From Chara braunii (taxonomy: Eukaryota; Streptophyta; Charophyceae; Charales; Characeae): a stretch of 31,570 nucleotides of DNA. A program made the translations under genes and the position numbers. The stretch lies in contig BFEA01000046.1 of NCBI GenBank assembly GCA_003427395.1, forward strand, positions 1,936,813-1,968,382, written 5' to 3'. The number at the start of each line of letters is the position of its first letter. Positions within the stretch are counted from its first letter, which is position 1. This document shows positions 16,743-26,220 of the stretch, one piece after another. Under the pieces are notes generated by a model. The model searched no databases, was not told where the DNA came from, and worked only from the letters and a program-made list of their open reading frames with translations.

Positions 16743-17828
16743 GTGAGAGTGAAATGGGTGCAGGAGTGCTCCCCAATCCCCGAGAGAGTATTCAAGAGTG
16801 CTATTGGAAAGAATTACTTCAATGTGAACAAGTTCATGCACGAACTCGATAAGCAACAGGTAGATGATCTTCTTCACCTGATGCTGGGTAGGAAGAGTGG
16901 ACGGGAACCACCACAGCCAGACAGAACTACATTCCAGCGTGAGCAGCACAATGGCACAGGGAGGATCCACCAGGGAAGAGGAGTCGCACGCGCAATGGAG
17001 CCACAACAGGCAAATGAGCCACCTCGAGGTGCATGGGGACGCCCACCTCCATCAGTGACAACAATGCAAGGAGGCTCAAGTTCTTTTAGTCAGTCGACAG
17101 GATGGGATTACCATCAGAAGCCAACTCAGCAGAGCCCTCCTCCTTTCACTCCATCTGGCAGGAACATCCCTGATTCTGAAATCAAGCCTGCAGGATGGGG
17201 CTCACCACCTAAGGGTAAGCCACAGAGTTCATCTGCGCCTGCAAGCCAGAGTGGCATGAATGACTCTGATTTTGTCGTCGTACCAACTGGATGGGGTTCA
17301 CCTCCGAAGTCGAGGTCGCAGAGCCCACCTTATGATCAAGACCAAAGAAACCAGTCGAACAGATTGGCAGGTCTAAAGGAGAAAGAGAAGCTTGGATGGG
17401 AAGATAGAAGCAATGGTTGGAATGCAAGAGAGCCATGTTATGCTGCTAAACCGAGACCAAGAATTCAAGAGGCATTTGGTGAATGGAAGGGGAATGGGCG
17501 ATCAGAGTCTGTGAAGGTTAAAGTGGAACCTTCAGAAAGCTCTTGCCCATGTCAGAGTCATAGATCGTTTGATTCGTCAAGCACGGGAAGTGGAGGGAGT
17601 AGTGGAAATCGTGGGAAGCGAGAAGGGAAACAGAAAGGAAAAGGGTTTGTGAAAGAGGAATTCCCTCAGGGAGGGTGGAAGGACCACACTCAACGGCAAA
17701 CTGACAACCGACAGTTGGCCTTGGACGAGGAAACCGCGAAGGTTTTTGAACGGTTGGCAGTTGCTGATCAGCCTTTGGCAGATGCTCTTCAAAACGTCTT
17801 GGAGTTATCAAAAACATCAGTGCAACAG
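16743..17828 (+). CDS. phase-0 exon of a GW/WG-repeat protein
   Basis: The exon is bounded by a good acceptor (TTGTTCCTTGCAG|) and a donor (AACAG|GTCAGT), and is exactly 362 codons, starting and ending in phase 0. The upstream part of the open frame runs through intron and the U6 copy, so the Met near 16515 is not the true start. The N-terminal ~50 residues (VKWVQECSPIPERVFK, NVNKFMHELDKQQVDDLLHL) look like a small helical domain. The middle is disordered, Ser/Pro/Gln/Gly-rich, with tryptophans in GW or WG context: GAWGRP, TGWDYH, two GWGSPPK units, LGWEDR, NGWNAR and GGWKDH. The C-terminal ~40 residues (DEETAKVFERLAVADQPLAD) are helical. Repeated GW/WG motifs in disordered regions act as Argonaute hooks in known silencing proteins; that role here is inference. 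I do not recognise the family. Confidence 0.7.
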
Positions 17829-18354
17829 GTCAGTTCTTGACTTATGCCTAGCCTGAGCCGTTCCTCTCTCTCTTGCATCTTTTGATATTTTTTTTCCGCT
17901 TGTTTTGTGTAGTGTGTCCTGTTGCGAACAACGTATTTCCAATTTCTGAACCATAGAATGTAGTCACAGAAAAGAACCTGTGAAGGGCTTTTGCAGTCTT
18001 GCAAGCTATTTGATGTATATGATTGTTATGTGGCTCTCCGCGCGCCACCTGACATGAGAGTCGCGTGACCTCCGCCTCTCCCTCCTCCATCACGTCCCCC
18101 CTAGTCCTTCATCGTCGTCATCCCTGCTCACGGTGCCAGCGCCCAGTGACCATATTGACAAAGGGAAAGAGAAAGATAAGACAGTTAAAAGAGGGAGAGG
18201 GAGAGAGCCAGAGAGAGGGAGTGGCCACCCAGTGTGGGACCTCACCCAACCTCAGATGATGGTTGTACGACGGTACTGCGACCTCTGCCCCCCCCTCCTC
18301 CATGTCCGCCTCTTCTTCTTCCCCGTCTTCGTTCCTCCTGACAGTGGCAGGGAC
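17829..18354 (+). other. intron or intergenic sequence after the GW/WG exon
   Basis: Begins with the donor GTCAGT. From about 18060 it becomes low-complexity: pyrimidine-rich, then a purine-rich GAGAGG/GGAGAG stretch (18155-18225). No next exon is recognisable. Confidence 0.4.
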
Positions 18355-18541
18355 CAGAGAGAGAGAGAGAGAGAGAGGTCCATCCATCTATCTTGTCATT
18401 CCATCCATCCATTCGTCTATCCCATATTTCCATCTATCCATCCATCTGTCCGCCTATCTCGCTATCTTGTCTATCCATCCATGTATCTGCCCATTCCATC
18501 TATACATCCATATCTCGCCATTCCTGTCTATCCATCCATGT
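18355..18541 (+). repeat. GA run followed by CCATC/TCTAT degenerate microsatellite
   Basis: A short (GA)n (18355-18377) leads into a degenerate array of CCATC, CTATC and CCATG tetra/pentamers. The same arrangement, GA run then TCTATC...CATGTATCTGCCCATTCCAT, recurs at 20271-20420, so the whole module is duplicated about 1.9 kb away. Confidence 0.85.
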
Positions 18542-18617
18542 AGGAGGGTCTCACTTCCAGCACCAATGTGAGACGCCAGATCGTAGTAACTTGCAGTCCA
18601 TAGATTGAGAATGGCTA

Positions 18618-18647
18618 CCTCCCTCAAGATCGCCTACTTGAGGGAGG
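18618..18647. repeat. perfect 11-bp inverted repeat
   Basis: CCTCCCTCAAG and CTTGAGGGAGG are separated by 8 bp. A perfect stem that could form a hairpin in RNA or single-stranded DNA. First of three foldbacks leading to the primer site at 18944. Confidence 0.9.
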
Positions 18648-18770
18648 CCCTCAAGTCACCAAGTGTCTCCCTTAAATCAGATTCCAGGTTCTAGCGCCTC
18701 TCACTGTCGCATCTTCCAGCTTGTCGCATGGTCCTCTTGATGTGTCTTGCCGCCACTTACTTCTCAATCA

Positions 18771-18813
18771 ACCTGGTCAGGTTCTATGCCGACCCAGCAT
18801 GACCTAACCAGGT
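18771..18813. repeat. imperfect hairpin ACCTGGT...ACCAGGT
   Basis: Outer arms ACCTGGT/ACCAGGT (7 bp), an inner AGG/CCT, and a terminal ATGC/GCAT around CGACCCA. Second of the three foldbacks. Confidence 0.75.
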
Positions 18814-18861
18814 GGGGGCAGCTTCCCTAAGTCACTCTGCCCCACTTCCCACTTCGGACCA

Positions 18862-18910
18862 ACCCTAACCTTAAGTGGTTAGCCCTTACCACTTAGGTTA
18901 GGGTTAGGGT
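18862..18910. repeat. telomere-like inverted repeat
   Basis: ACCCTAACCTTAAGTGGT (18862-18879) and ACCACTTAGGTTAGGGT (18888-18904) are reverse complements apart from one missing base, with an 8-bp loop, followed by a further TAGGGT. The TTAGGG units resemble telomere repeats, but there are only two and they are inside a foldback, so this is not a telomere. Confidence 0.85.
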
Positions 18911-18943
18911 GGATAAGTCAACTCTCACCAGCAAGTAGAATCC

Positions 18944-18955
18944 GCTCTGATACCA
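18944..18955 (-). other. third primer-binding site, exact tRNA-iMet type
   Basis: The minus strand reads TGGTATCAGAGC, the exact initiator-Met primer site of plant Copia and many Gypsy elements. One base later on the plus strand TGTTATGATCC begins (18957), a typical LTR terminus. It marks a minus-strand element whose leader lies to the left and contains the three foldbacks. No gag or pol was found with it. Confidence 0.7.
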
Positions 18956-18956
18956 A

Positions 18957-19205
18957 TGTTATGATCCTGGCCAATTTCGAAGTATACATTCATCAGATAG
19001 AACAATGCCGTCCAATTGCAGAAAGAAATGAATGAACTTGAGAGGAGAGAGAGGGTAAGAAGAAGAAGAAGAAGAAAGAAAGAAAGAAGAAGAAGATGAT
19101 GTACACCAGCATAGACAAATGGTAAAGCCCTTCTTCTTCGCCAAACACTCTCCTCCTTTACTCCTCCTCTCTTATTCACAAGAAATAATAGTACAACGTT
19201 GAATG
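18957..19205 (-). repeat. putative LTR (right end undefined)
   Basis: Begins TGTTATGATCC next to the exact primer site. Contains AAG/GAA trinucleotide runs (19060-19095). No second copy exists in the window, and I cannot place the outer end; a CA dinucleotide near 19190-19205 is only a guess. Confidence 0.4.
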
Positions 19206-20265
19206 CCTGAACCAGAATCAATGTCCGAATCCCTCGTCTACTGCAGGTATCACTTGAGGTCCACCTTAGCCATGGCCGCCTCCGTCACTCTTCACTCTCA
19301 TAGGCGGAGGCTGTGGCGGACTACTGGGCCTTGCCCTGATGCCCAAAGGACAACCCAAAGCAGCTATGGCTGCTCTAGCTCAGGCCGCCATGCCTGACTC
19401 TGCCTCGAAGCTTCTTGGTGTAGCTCTACCCCAGCTGGGGTCTTCCTGCTGCAGCGCCCACCAAGGTGATGAAGATGGCTGCCACCATAGCCAGGTAAGT
19501 ACCTCTGGCGCTCACCCTTCCTCCTGGTCTTCTTCCTCCTTGTCCTTGCCCTTTCCCCAGCAGCGCTTCTCCAAGCTAGCGCTGCTCCGGCCAGCGCTCC
19601 AACCAGTGTGTCGCCAAACTTGCACACCGACAATGAGGCTGGGCTCTTCGGCCGGCCTCGAGATATAGCGGCCTGCTTGCCTCTTGGGCGGTCACTTCCA
19701 CGCCGCTCGGCCTTTCAAGCAACCGGTACCTGCTCCCTTCTGGAGGGAAACATCATTGCAGACTCCGTTATTTCCCGTACAGGCCCTAGACTCAGACTGG
19801 TTGGACTGGTACCCGCCTAGGCCTAGCCTACAACTACTTGGCCTCTCAAGATGCCATTTTTGTCTTCTTCGGCTCGGCCTCCAGTACCCGGCACATCTAC
19901 CTCTTCAGGGTGTGGTACCGGCCTACCTGGCACTTGAGTGTTTCCCCGCTGCTTCAAGTGTTGCGGCAATCTTCTCCCGCCACTTGAGTGTTTTCCCCGC
20001 TGCAGACCCCAATGTCACGGCCACAGATAAGTACCGGCCTGAGGGCCCAACGAACGAACAAGCACCAGCACTCAGACAGTCATGCAGACCAGCAAGCGTG
20101 CACACACACAGACATGCAGAACTTAGTAGCAACCGGGTAACTTAGCAAGGCATTCAGTCCATAAGCAAAACTCAGAAATCAACTGTGTCTCTCAGTCCGT
20201 GTTTGGTCGGGTCATCACATCGATGTCTTAGTCTTCTTCTTCTTCTTGTTGAAATGGCTACCTCA
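19206..20265. other. unassigned, GC-richer stretch
   Basis: No recognised protein. A strong donor CCAGGTAAGT lies at 19492-19501 after an open, alanine-rich frame (QPKAAMAALAQAAMPDSASK). ACTTGAGTGTTT-CCCCGCTGC is repeated directly at about 19931 and 19982. It could be an exon or a transposon leader; I see no decisive evidence. Confidence 0.4.
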
Positions 20266-20267
20266 AG

Positions 20268-20270
<3 letters not shown>

Positions 20271-20303
<33 letters not shown>

Positions 20304-20420
20304 ATTTGTCTATCCCGCCTTTCAATCTATTCCTCCATCTGTCCGTCTATTCGCCATCCTGTCTATCCATACATGTATCTGCCCATTCCATCTACCCATC
20401 CATATCTCGGCATTCCTTCT
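20271..20420 (+). repeat. second GA plus TCTATC/CCATC module
   Basis: A GA run (20271-20300) is followed by the degenerate microsatellite that matches 18378-18541. It is bracketed by two copies of a CTTCTTCTTCTTGAAATGGC-type segment (about 20230-20268 and 20440-20480), as if the module were inserted into, or duplicated with, that segment. Confidence 0.85.
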
Positions 20421-20483
20421 ACTTCTTCTTGACCGTCTTAGTCTTCTTCTTCTTCTTCTTGAAATGGCTACCTCAAGTGCAGT

Positions 20484-20649
20484 GGGCAGCCACATCAAGC
20501 CAAGGGAAAGGCAATCTACGAGAAGCCACCATTTGGGGCAGAACCCCTGTGCCCAGAACAATTCTCGGGCAGCCACAGTAAGGCCAAGGGAAAGGCAATC
20601 TGCGAGAAGCTGCCATTTGAGGCAGAACCCCTGCCCCCAGAACAGTCCC
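20484..20649 (+). repeat. 83-bp tandem duplication
   Basis: 20484-20566 and 20567-20649 are head-to-tail copies starting GGGCAGCCACA and containing CCAAGGGAAAGGCAATCT and GCAGAACCCCTG. Substitutions are scattered. Length and content do not suggest an RNA gene. Confidence 0.9.
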
Positions 20650-21300
20650 TCCCCTCCCTCCCTTTCCTCCCTCTATATTCAACCACCCCTGAAGCTGTGA
20701 GGCATCGGGTCTTGGCTGCACCCAGCAGGTGCCGCCTGTGCAAATTGACCCGGCTGAAGCTTGTCCCAGTATGCCCAGCCAACAGAAAGTAACTCCAGCC
20801 TGCATTCAACAAAAAACCTGGGATGTTACGGACTCAGCCAGGGCTCGATCCCTGGTCCGCGGGGTACCACCCGCCAGCCTACTATTTTTTTTATATATTT
20901 TTTTATTTTTTTTCCTGCTTTCGGTTTCTGACTGTTGGCGCCCTCTGCAGTTGGCACCCGTTTTCAAATCCCTATGGCAGCGCCACCTGGCATTCTGGCA
21001 CCCAGACTCAGACCTGCGACCTTCAGTTCAGTCCTGAGGCACGCCGAACCTCGGCCCTCCGGACTGAGCCTGAGTCCGGTACTTAAGATCGGACTCGAGC
21101 CCCATTGGGGCATTCAGTTTCCGGCCTCAGTGGTTGTGCTTGGTGTGACTTGCTTCGACATTGTGTTCGGGAATCAAAGACTGCGACTTTACGACTTCGC
21201 CACTTCGTGTATGCGTCCGTCGAGTCTTGTCGAGTCTACGTCGAGTTGAGTGAGTGTGTGTGTGCTCTCACCCTCTCCTCTCTCTCCCTCAGCCACGCTA
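20650..21300. other. unassigned stretch with TGTTACGG terminus-like sequence
   Basis: TGTTACGGACTC at 20823 resembles the start of a plant LTR and is followed by a short perfect hairpin CCAGGG/CCCTGG. No matching partner or primer site was found. Poly-T at 20885-20912. No gene recognised. Confidence 0.35.
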
Positions 21301-22520
21301 CTTTTTGAAAATTTGAAAATACTTATCAAATATCTATCTCGACATTTCTTTCCCAAAAATATTTTCTTTTTCAAAATTTTCAAAAATACATAGGAGTAAG
21401 CATTCTTTCTCGGCATTTCGTCTTCGAAATTCGAAAATCATTTTGAAATTCTTGTAATTCAAAAATATTTTAGAATGAATTCTTTTCGTTCGCATTCATT
21501 AATTTTTTTTTCGAAAGTTTTGAAATTATGTTAGAGTTAGTTAAATTCTTTTTCGATATTTTTTTTGGATATTCAAAAATAATTCTAATTAATTCTTTTT
21601 CTCAGTATTTTAATTCGCATATTCCTTTTTGTAATTTTTGTTGAAATTTGAAAAATTCTTTTTAATTAATTTTGAGAATTTTTTACTAAACTCAATTAAT
21701 TCACGACTGAATTAATCTCTTTTACTCGGAATTAATCACCCTTTTTCGAAATTATACAATTTTACCCCGAACCGAAATCCGAATAAATTTTGTCAGAATT
21801 TATTTTTCTCAGAATTAATTATTCTTTTTTTCTAGGTAGAAAATCCGGATATCCGGCAGGCCATTTTATCCGGAATTTCCAATCCGGATGAAAATTCCGG
21901 ATTAATTCCGGATATGGAAAATCCGGCCCTGCGCAAAACATTTTTTTTTACCGGAAAAAAAAAAAATTCAAAAAATTCTGGAAAAAAGTTATGTTGTTCA
22001 CATCAATGATACGAACAACTTTTGGCTTGAGGCCATTGTTGATATCTCAACAGATAAAAAGATAACAATATAAAACAGAAAAAGAAGATAATATTTGGAT
22101 AAAAAATTATAAAACGAATCAAGCATCCCCCCTCTAAACCCCTTCATTCCCTATCTTACCCCCTTTCAACCCTTCCATGACTTACCAAGCTTTTTATGAA
22201 ATAGGAACATAGTTCTATTGTATTTTGCATGCGCAATATTACTTTTTTTTTTTTTTTTTTTTTTGGCCATGTTTTTAATCATCCGGATTTTCGGATAATC
22301 CTAGCCCCCGATAATCCGGCCAGATAATCCGACCAGATTATCCGGCCAGGTATGTCGTGCTACATAGTTTTTTTTTTCATTTGGAAATTCCTGAAAATTT
22401 TGTTTTCGTATTTTCTTGAAAACTACACTCGAATTAATTTCAAATAAATTCAAATTAATTTATTCAAAATTAATTCTTGCTTTGCGATTGCTAAATCACT
22501 TGATGACGCTCTATTCTTGT
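21301..22520. other. AT-rich block with AATCCGG repeats
   Basis: Strikingly AT-rich, full of AATTAATT, TTTTTCG and AAAATT, with poly-T at 22242-22264. ATCCGG-containing units cluster at 21843-21928 and 22279-22350, including a near-perfect palindrome GGCCAGATAATC/GATTATCCGGCC (22318-22347). No open frame of interest. It lies upstream of a GC-rich gag and may be its leader or LTR. Confidence 0.6.
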
Positions 22521-22614
22521 AAATAGGACCTCCCAATTCGCCGCCGCCGACGCCGCTGCCGCCACCGCTGCCCCTATCACATCCGCTGCTCCCGCCTCCA
22601 CTTTCGCTCCGGCC

Positions 22615-24162
22615 ATGTCATTCCCCCCCTCTTCCCCCACCATGGCCCAATCTTCCATCAACATGTCTGATCTTTGTTCCGACTCCGTCAACAGCATTGC
22701 GCGCGAACTCGCACGCGATCAGCCAACTTCGACCACCACCACCGTGGAACTCGCAACTATCCTCCAAACGTTGACCGCCCTCACATCCTCCCTCGCCACC
22801 ATCAACACCACGATGGCTGCCATCTTCAATCGTGTCACCACGCTCGAGGGAAACGCCCCCGCCATCACGGTCGTCACCACGACCACACCCCCTTCCTCCA
22901 CACCCCAACCCACCCCCTCCTCCGGACAAGCCTCCGCTTCAACCTCCACACCAACACTGTCCACCTGTACACCCCCACCCTCATCCACCACTACCTCCAC
23001 CATGGTCGCTCCACCTCCCCCCTCTCCCAAGACAACAACCCCTGCCGTCACACAATCATCAATCGTCCCCACCCAATCAAAACCGCTCTTATCCACCTCC
23101 ACTATTACCTCAACCGACCCCAACTATACCTAGATCATTCCATAAGCTGGGTATCCCGCTCCTCTACTTCCCCCAAATGCTCTCATTCCCACCAACCCCG
23201 CCAATGATTTCACCTTGTTCGACTCTTCCTCTCCCACCCTTGATTGCAATACCCTTGCCACCATTAACCCCAGAGAAGGCAAAATCCCCCCATTATTCCA
23301 CGTCAACGAAATCCTCACCTTCTCGGGCCAACCCCATGAGGATGTCCTCCTCTTTCTCACCAAACTCCAACAAGCCTTCTCCCTCCACGACATCCTCATC
23401 ATCCACTGGCTCCCCATCGCTGACGGCCGACTTCTAGACAACGCTGCTCGCTGATGGTACACCGAAATGTCTAATCGTCGTCACGCCGATCTCCGGCCTC
23501 ACACCATCCTTGAGTGGGGCACCCTCATCACCTCCACCTTCCAATTTTGTCGGCTGCAACAAAACGGACCAACCAATCGTTTTGTGCAATATGTCCGCTC
23601 GCTTCGTCAACATATCCCCTTTTGTAAGCGCGTTTGTCGCAAAGACCTAGCGGCCGCCCTTGTCCACGAGCCCCCCATCCCCATGACCCTAGTCGACCTC
23701 CTCACTCGTACCCTCCAACTCGACCGCATCCTCTCCCTACAAGACCGCACTTACATCGGCCCCTCCCCGCCCTCGCTTCTTCGACAACATCGCCTCCGAG
23801 GACACCACCTCCACCACCTCCTTGGACGAGTTCACCTCCCCGGACCTTGACACCCTCTCCGATCCGCCAGACACCACATCACTCTCCCCCGACGAACTCT
23901 CTGCCATCACCCTATGCGAATGGAAAAGAGAGATCGCTCCAGCCGCCATTCTCTGAACACCCCCTTGGGCCGCCTCAAGAAAATCACATCCGAGGAAAGA
24001 GCCTACCTTCAGGCAAAGGGTGGATGTTTCTGTTGTCGTCAGTTAGGACACCAACAAACTAACTGCCCTAGTGCTGGACAATTCACCCGCCAATCCTCGG
24101 CCCCTCAACCTGCAACCTCCACGTCACACCCCTCCGCAGGCGCGGGTCCCTCCTCGTCCTGA
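22615..24162 (+). pseudogene. Gag of the GC-rich gypsy element
   Basis: The first open stretch (22615-23133) gives an N-terminus starting MSFPPSSPTMAQ with a short helical region and a long Thr/Ser/Pro-rich disordered tail. After a frameshift a gag/capsid-like domain appears (23215-23850; INPREGKIPPLFHVNEILTF, FVQYVRSLRQHIPF), interrupted by a TGA near 23453 (reads AAR-stop-WYTEM). After another shift a CCHC zinc knuckle CFCCRQLGHQQTNC lies near 24027-24068. At least three frame breaks, so not functional. The low-complexity tail may be exaggerated by its C-rich codon use. Confidence 0.8.
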
Positions 24163-24341
24163 ACACGGTCCCAGGACCTCCTCCCAGCACCGGCCAACCC
24201 GCCGGTGACATCCCCTGTCCCATTGACGGCCCATTTGGCATCGACAATCCGTCTGCCTACCCCCTCCCCGGTGACACCCTCTCCATCGGATGACCCCAAG
24301 GCGTCGCAACCTTAATCACTTGAGACGCCCCCCACTGCTTC

Positions 24342-24902
24342 GTGCTCCTCCACCCTCCTTCCAAATCCATCGTCTATACCTTCTCCGATGTTGTTGAGGA
24401 ACAAGCTCGACTCGATTGGCTTATCCGGTTTGGCAACAAACAACGCCGCCTCAACACTGTTATCTCCACCACCAACTCATGCCGTTTCCACCTCAAATTC
24501 ATCGCCGCCACCCTTGGTGCGTCTACCACTAAGTTTCGGGCCCTCCTCGACATAGGAGCGATTGGTAACTTCATCACCAACGCGTGTGTTTGGAAATTCG
24601 GTCTTACCTCTACCGGTTACGACTCCTCGATTACGATCCGTCTAGGGGACAAAGACACCGTGGCCGTAGTGGACCGCACGGTTCCCGAGACCACCATGAC
24701 AGTAGGAACCCTTCGCAGTCAGGTCTCATTTGATGTCATGCATTTGATGTGCGACATCGTTTTAGGAACACCGTGGCTGGACCGCTACATGCCATACGCA
24801 TTCCACCCCAACTTCCTCCGCCTCAACAACCCTCCCCGAAACAACTATCGACATTCCCTATCTCCCATATTCGATACGCCCAAGGCTACCTCTCTTGCCT
24901 AG
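24342..24902 (+). pseudogene. retropepsin of the GC-rich gypsy element
   Basis: An open frame with the two aspartic-protease motifs: FRALLDIGAIGNFIT, where the family has D-S/T-G-A-S/T, and CDIVLGTPWL. The catalytic Asp is kept but the next residue is Ile instead of Ser/Thr, and a second Ser/Thr site is also Ile, so activity is doubtful. The frame stops at TAG (24900-24902). RT, which should follow, is missing. Confidence 0.85.
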
Positions 24903-25762
24903 ACTTCGCCACTATCTACAACAAGCTTCGTGATCTTGACCCAGTCCCCGACTACTCCCTTTACGACAACCTTCTCTACAACGATACCAAAGGCACTCGC
25001 CGACTTTGCATCCCCGACGCACGTGGTCTCCGTACTTAACTCTTGGTCGAGCACCACGACGCCAAGACCGCAGGACACCTCGGTTTCCAAAAAGCCTTCG
25101 ACACCATCTCCCGCTACTTCTACTGTTCTTCCCTGCTCACCGACGTCAAAGCATACATTCGCTCATGCCCCACATGTCACGTTGTCAACCTCTCGAATCG
25201 AGCCAAACCCGGCAAGCTCCAATCACCGGTGGCAGTCTATCTCCATGGACTTCGTGTGCGGCCTCCCCAAGACTGACCGCGGGCATGACTGCATCTACGT
25301 CATTTTCTGCCGCTTGACCAAACATGCCCACTTCAGTCCTTGCACGACTTCGCACAATGCAAAAGACGTCGCCACCCTCTTCTTCGATCATGTCGCACGC
25401 CATCGCGGCCTCCCCGAGAACATCATCAGTGACCGTGATCCGCGCTTCCTCTCACACTTCTGGAAACACCTCTTCAAAGCATATGGAACCACGCTTAAGT
25501 ATAGCACTGCATTCCACCCCCAGACCGATGGACAAACCGAGAAGATGAACGATACTCTCCAAAGAGTCGTGTGGAAGTATTGTCATCCACACCAACACGA
25601 CTAGGACCAGTTGCTCACAACCTCCGAGATCGCCTATAACAACGTCGTCTGCCCTTCCACTGGCATGTCCCCGTTCTACCTTGACCTTGGCTACCATCCT
25701 CGCTTGCCCTCCGACTTCCTGCTTCCCTCGCAACTCAACCCCTCCACACCCTGCCCTTGTGG
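24903..25762 (+). pseudogene. integrase of the GC-rich gypsy element
   Basis: The stretch DFATIYNKLRD...LLYNDTKGTRRLCIPD is the linker that normally follows RNase H. Then come the zinc region EHHDAKTAGHLG and CPTCHVVN, and the catalytic core with D in SMDFVCGLP, D in ISDRDPRF and E in TDGQTEKMND. All three acidic residues are present. Breaks: a stop after GLRT (25037-25039), a frameshift near 25230 and a stop at 25602-25604; reading resumes as LTTSEIAYNNVV. The C-terminal module is cut off at about 25762. Confidence 0.9.
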
Positions 25763-26220
25763 AAAAAATTCCTACAGAGAAAAATCGGGTGGATGCAAAA
25801 TTAAATGGAGAAAAGAAGAAGATGAGAATGTTGATGGGACAATTGAAGAGTCTGCCTATGTAGATAACTTCCTGAATGAGGAAGATGATGAAGATTATAA
25901 GGCTCCAAGTTCCTACAAGTGGAGCTTATGGCCTGAAGAAAGAGACAGCTGGGGAAAAATCCTTGATACCTATGTCTATGAATTAGTTCTTGAAAAGGAA
26001 GAAGAGGAAGAACAAAGCGATTGGTACGCAAAAATGAATGCAGTAGCTGTAGCTGCCCATGAGATGGGGGAAGTTCTGGGTCAAAGAATGAGGAAGAAAC
26101 GGAAAAGAAAGAAGAAGAGATCTCTTTCATTCTTGAGGAGTATGATGGAAGTTACCAAGAGATTGGGAAGAAGATGGAAAGAGAACAACTAAAGGAGTAT
26201 TACTGCAAAGACTCGAAGTA
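25763..26220 (+). pseudogene. acidic linker region upstream of integrase
   Basis: An open frame encodes a Glu/Asp-rich stretch (EEDENVDGTIEESAYVDNFL, EEEEEQSDWYAKMNAVAVAA) ending in a basic tract (MRKKRKRKKKR). In another frame the end reads EYDGSYQEIGKKMEREQLKE, which looks like the region just before the integrase zinc domain in some gypsy elements. Function unknown; probably the RNase H-integrase spacer of this family. Confidence 0.5.

Larger units (their letters stand above)
22615..25762 (+). mobile_element. Ty3/gypsy remnant lacking RT and RNase H
   Basis: A plus-strand element remnant with very C-rich coding sequence. Gag, zinc knuckle, protease and integrase occur in gypsy order, but the ~1.5 kb expected for RT and RNase H between protease and integrase is missing; protease runs almost directly into the linker before integrase. 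No LTR or primer site was identified. The right end is cut where a compositionally different element begins (about 25762). Confidence 0.88.

Noticed and set aside
18862-18910. Telomere or interstitial telomeric array
   Set aside because: Only two or three TTAGGG-like units, and they are part of a foldback.
20840-20890. tRNA or SINE at GGCTCGATCCC
   Set aside because: A B-box-like match lies in a short CCAGGG/CCCTGG hairpin, but no A box, cloverleaf or pol III terminator fits.
22618-23123. Minus-strand Gly/Val-rich frames
   Set aside because: Antisense of the Thr/Ser/Pro-rich Gag; their length follows from the C-rich composition.
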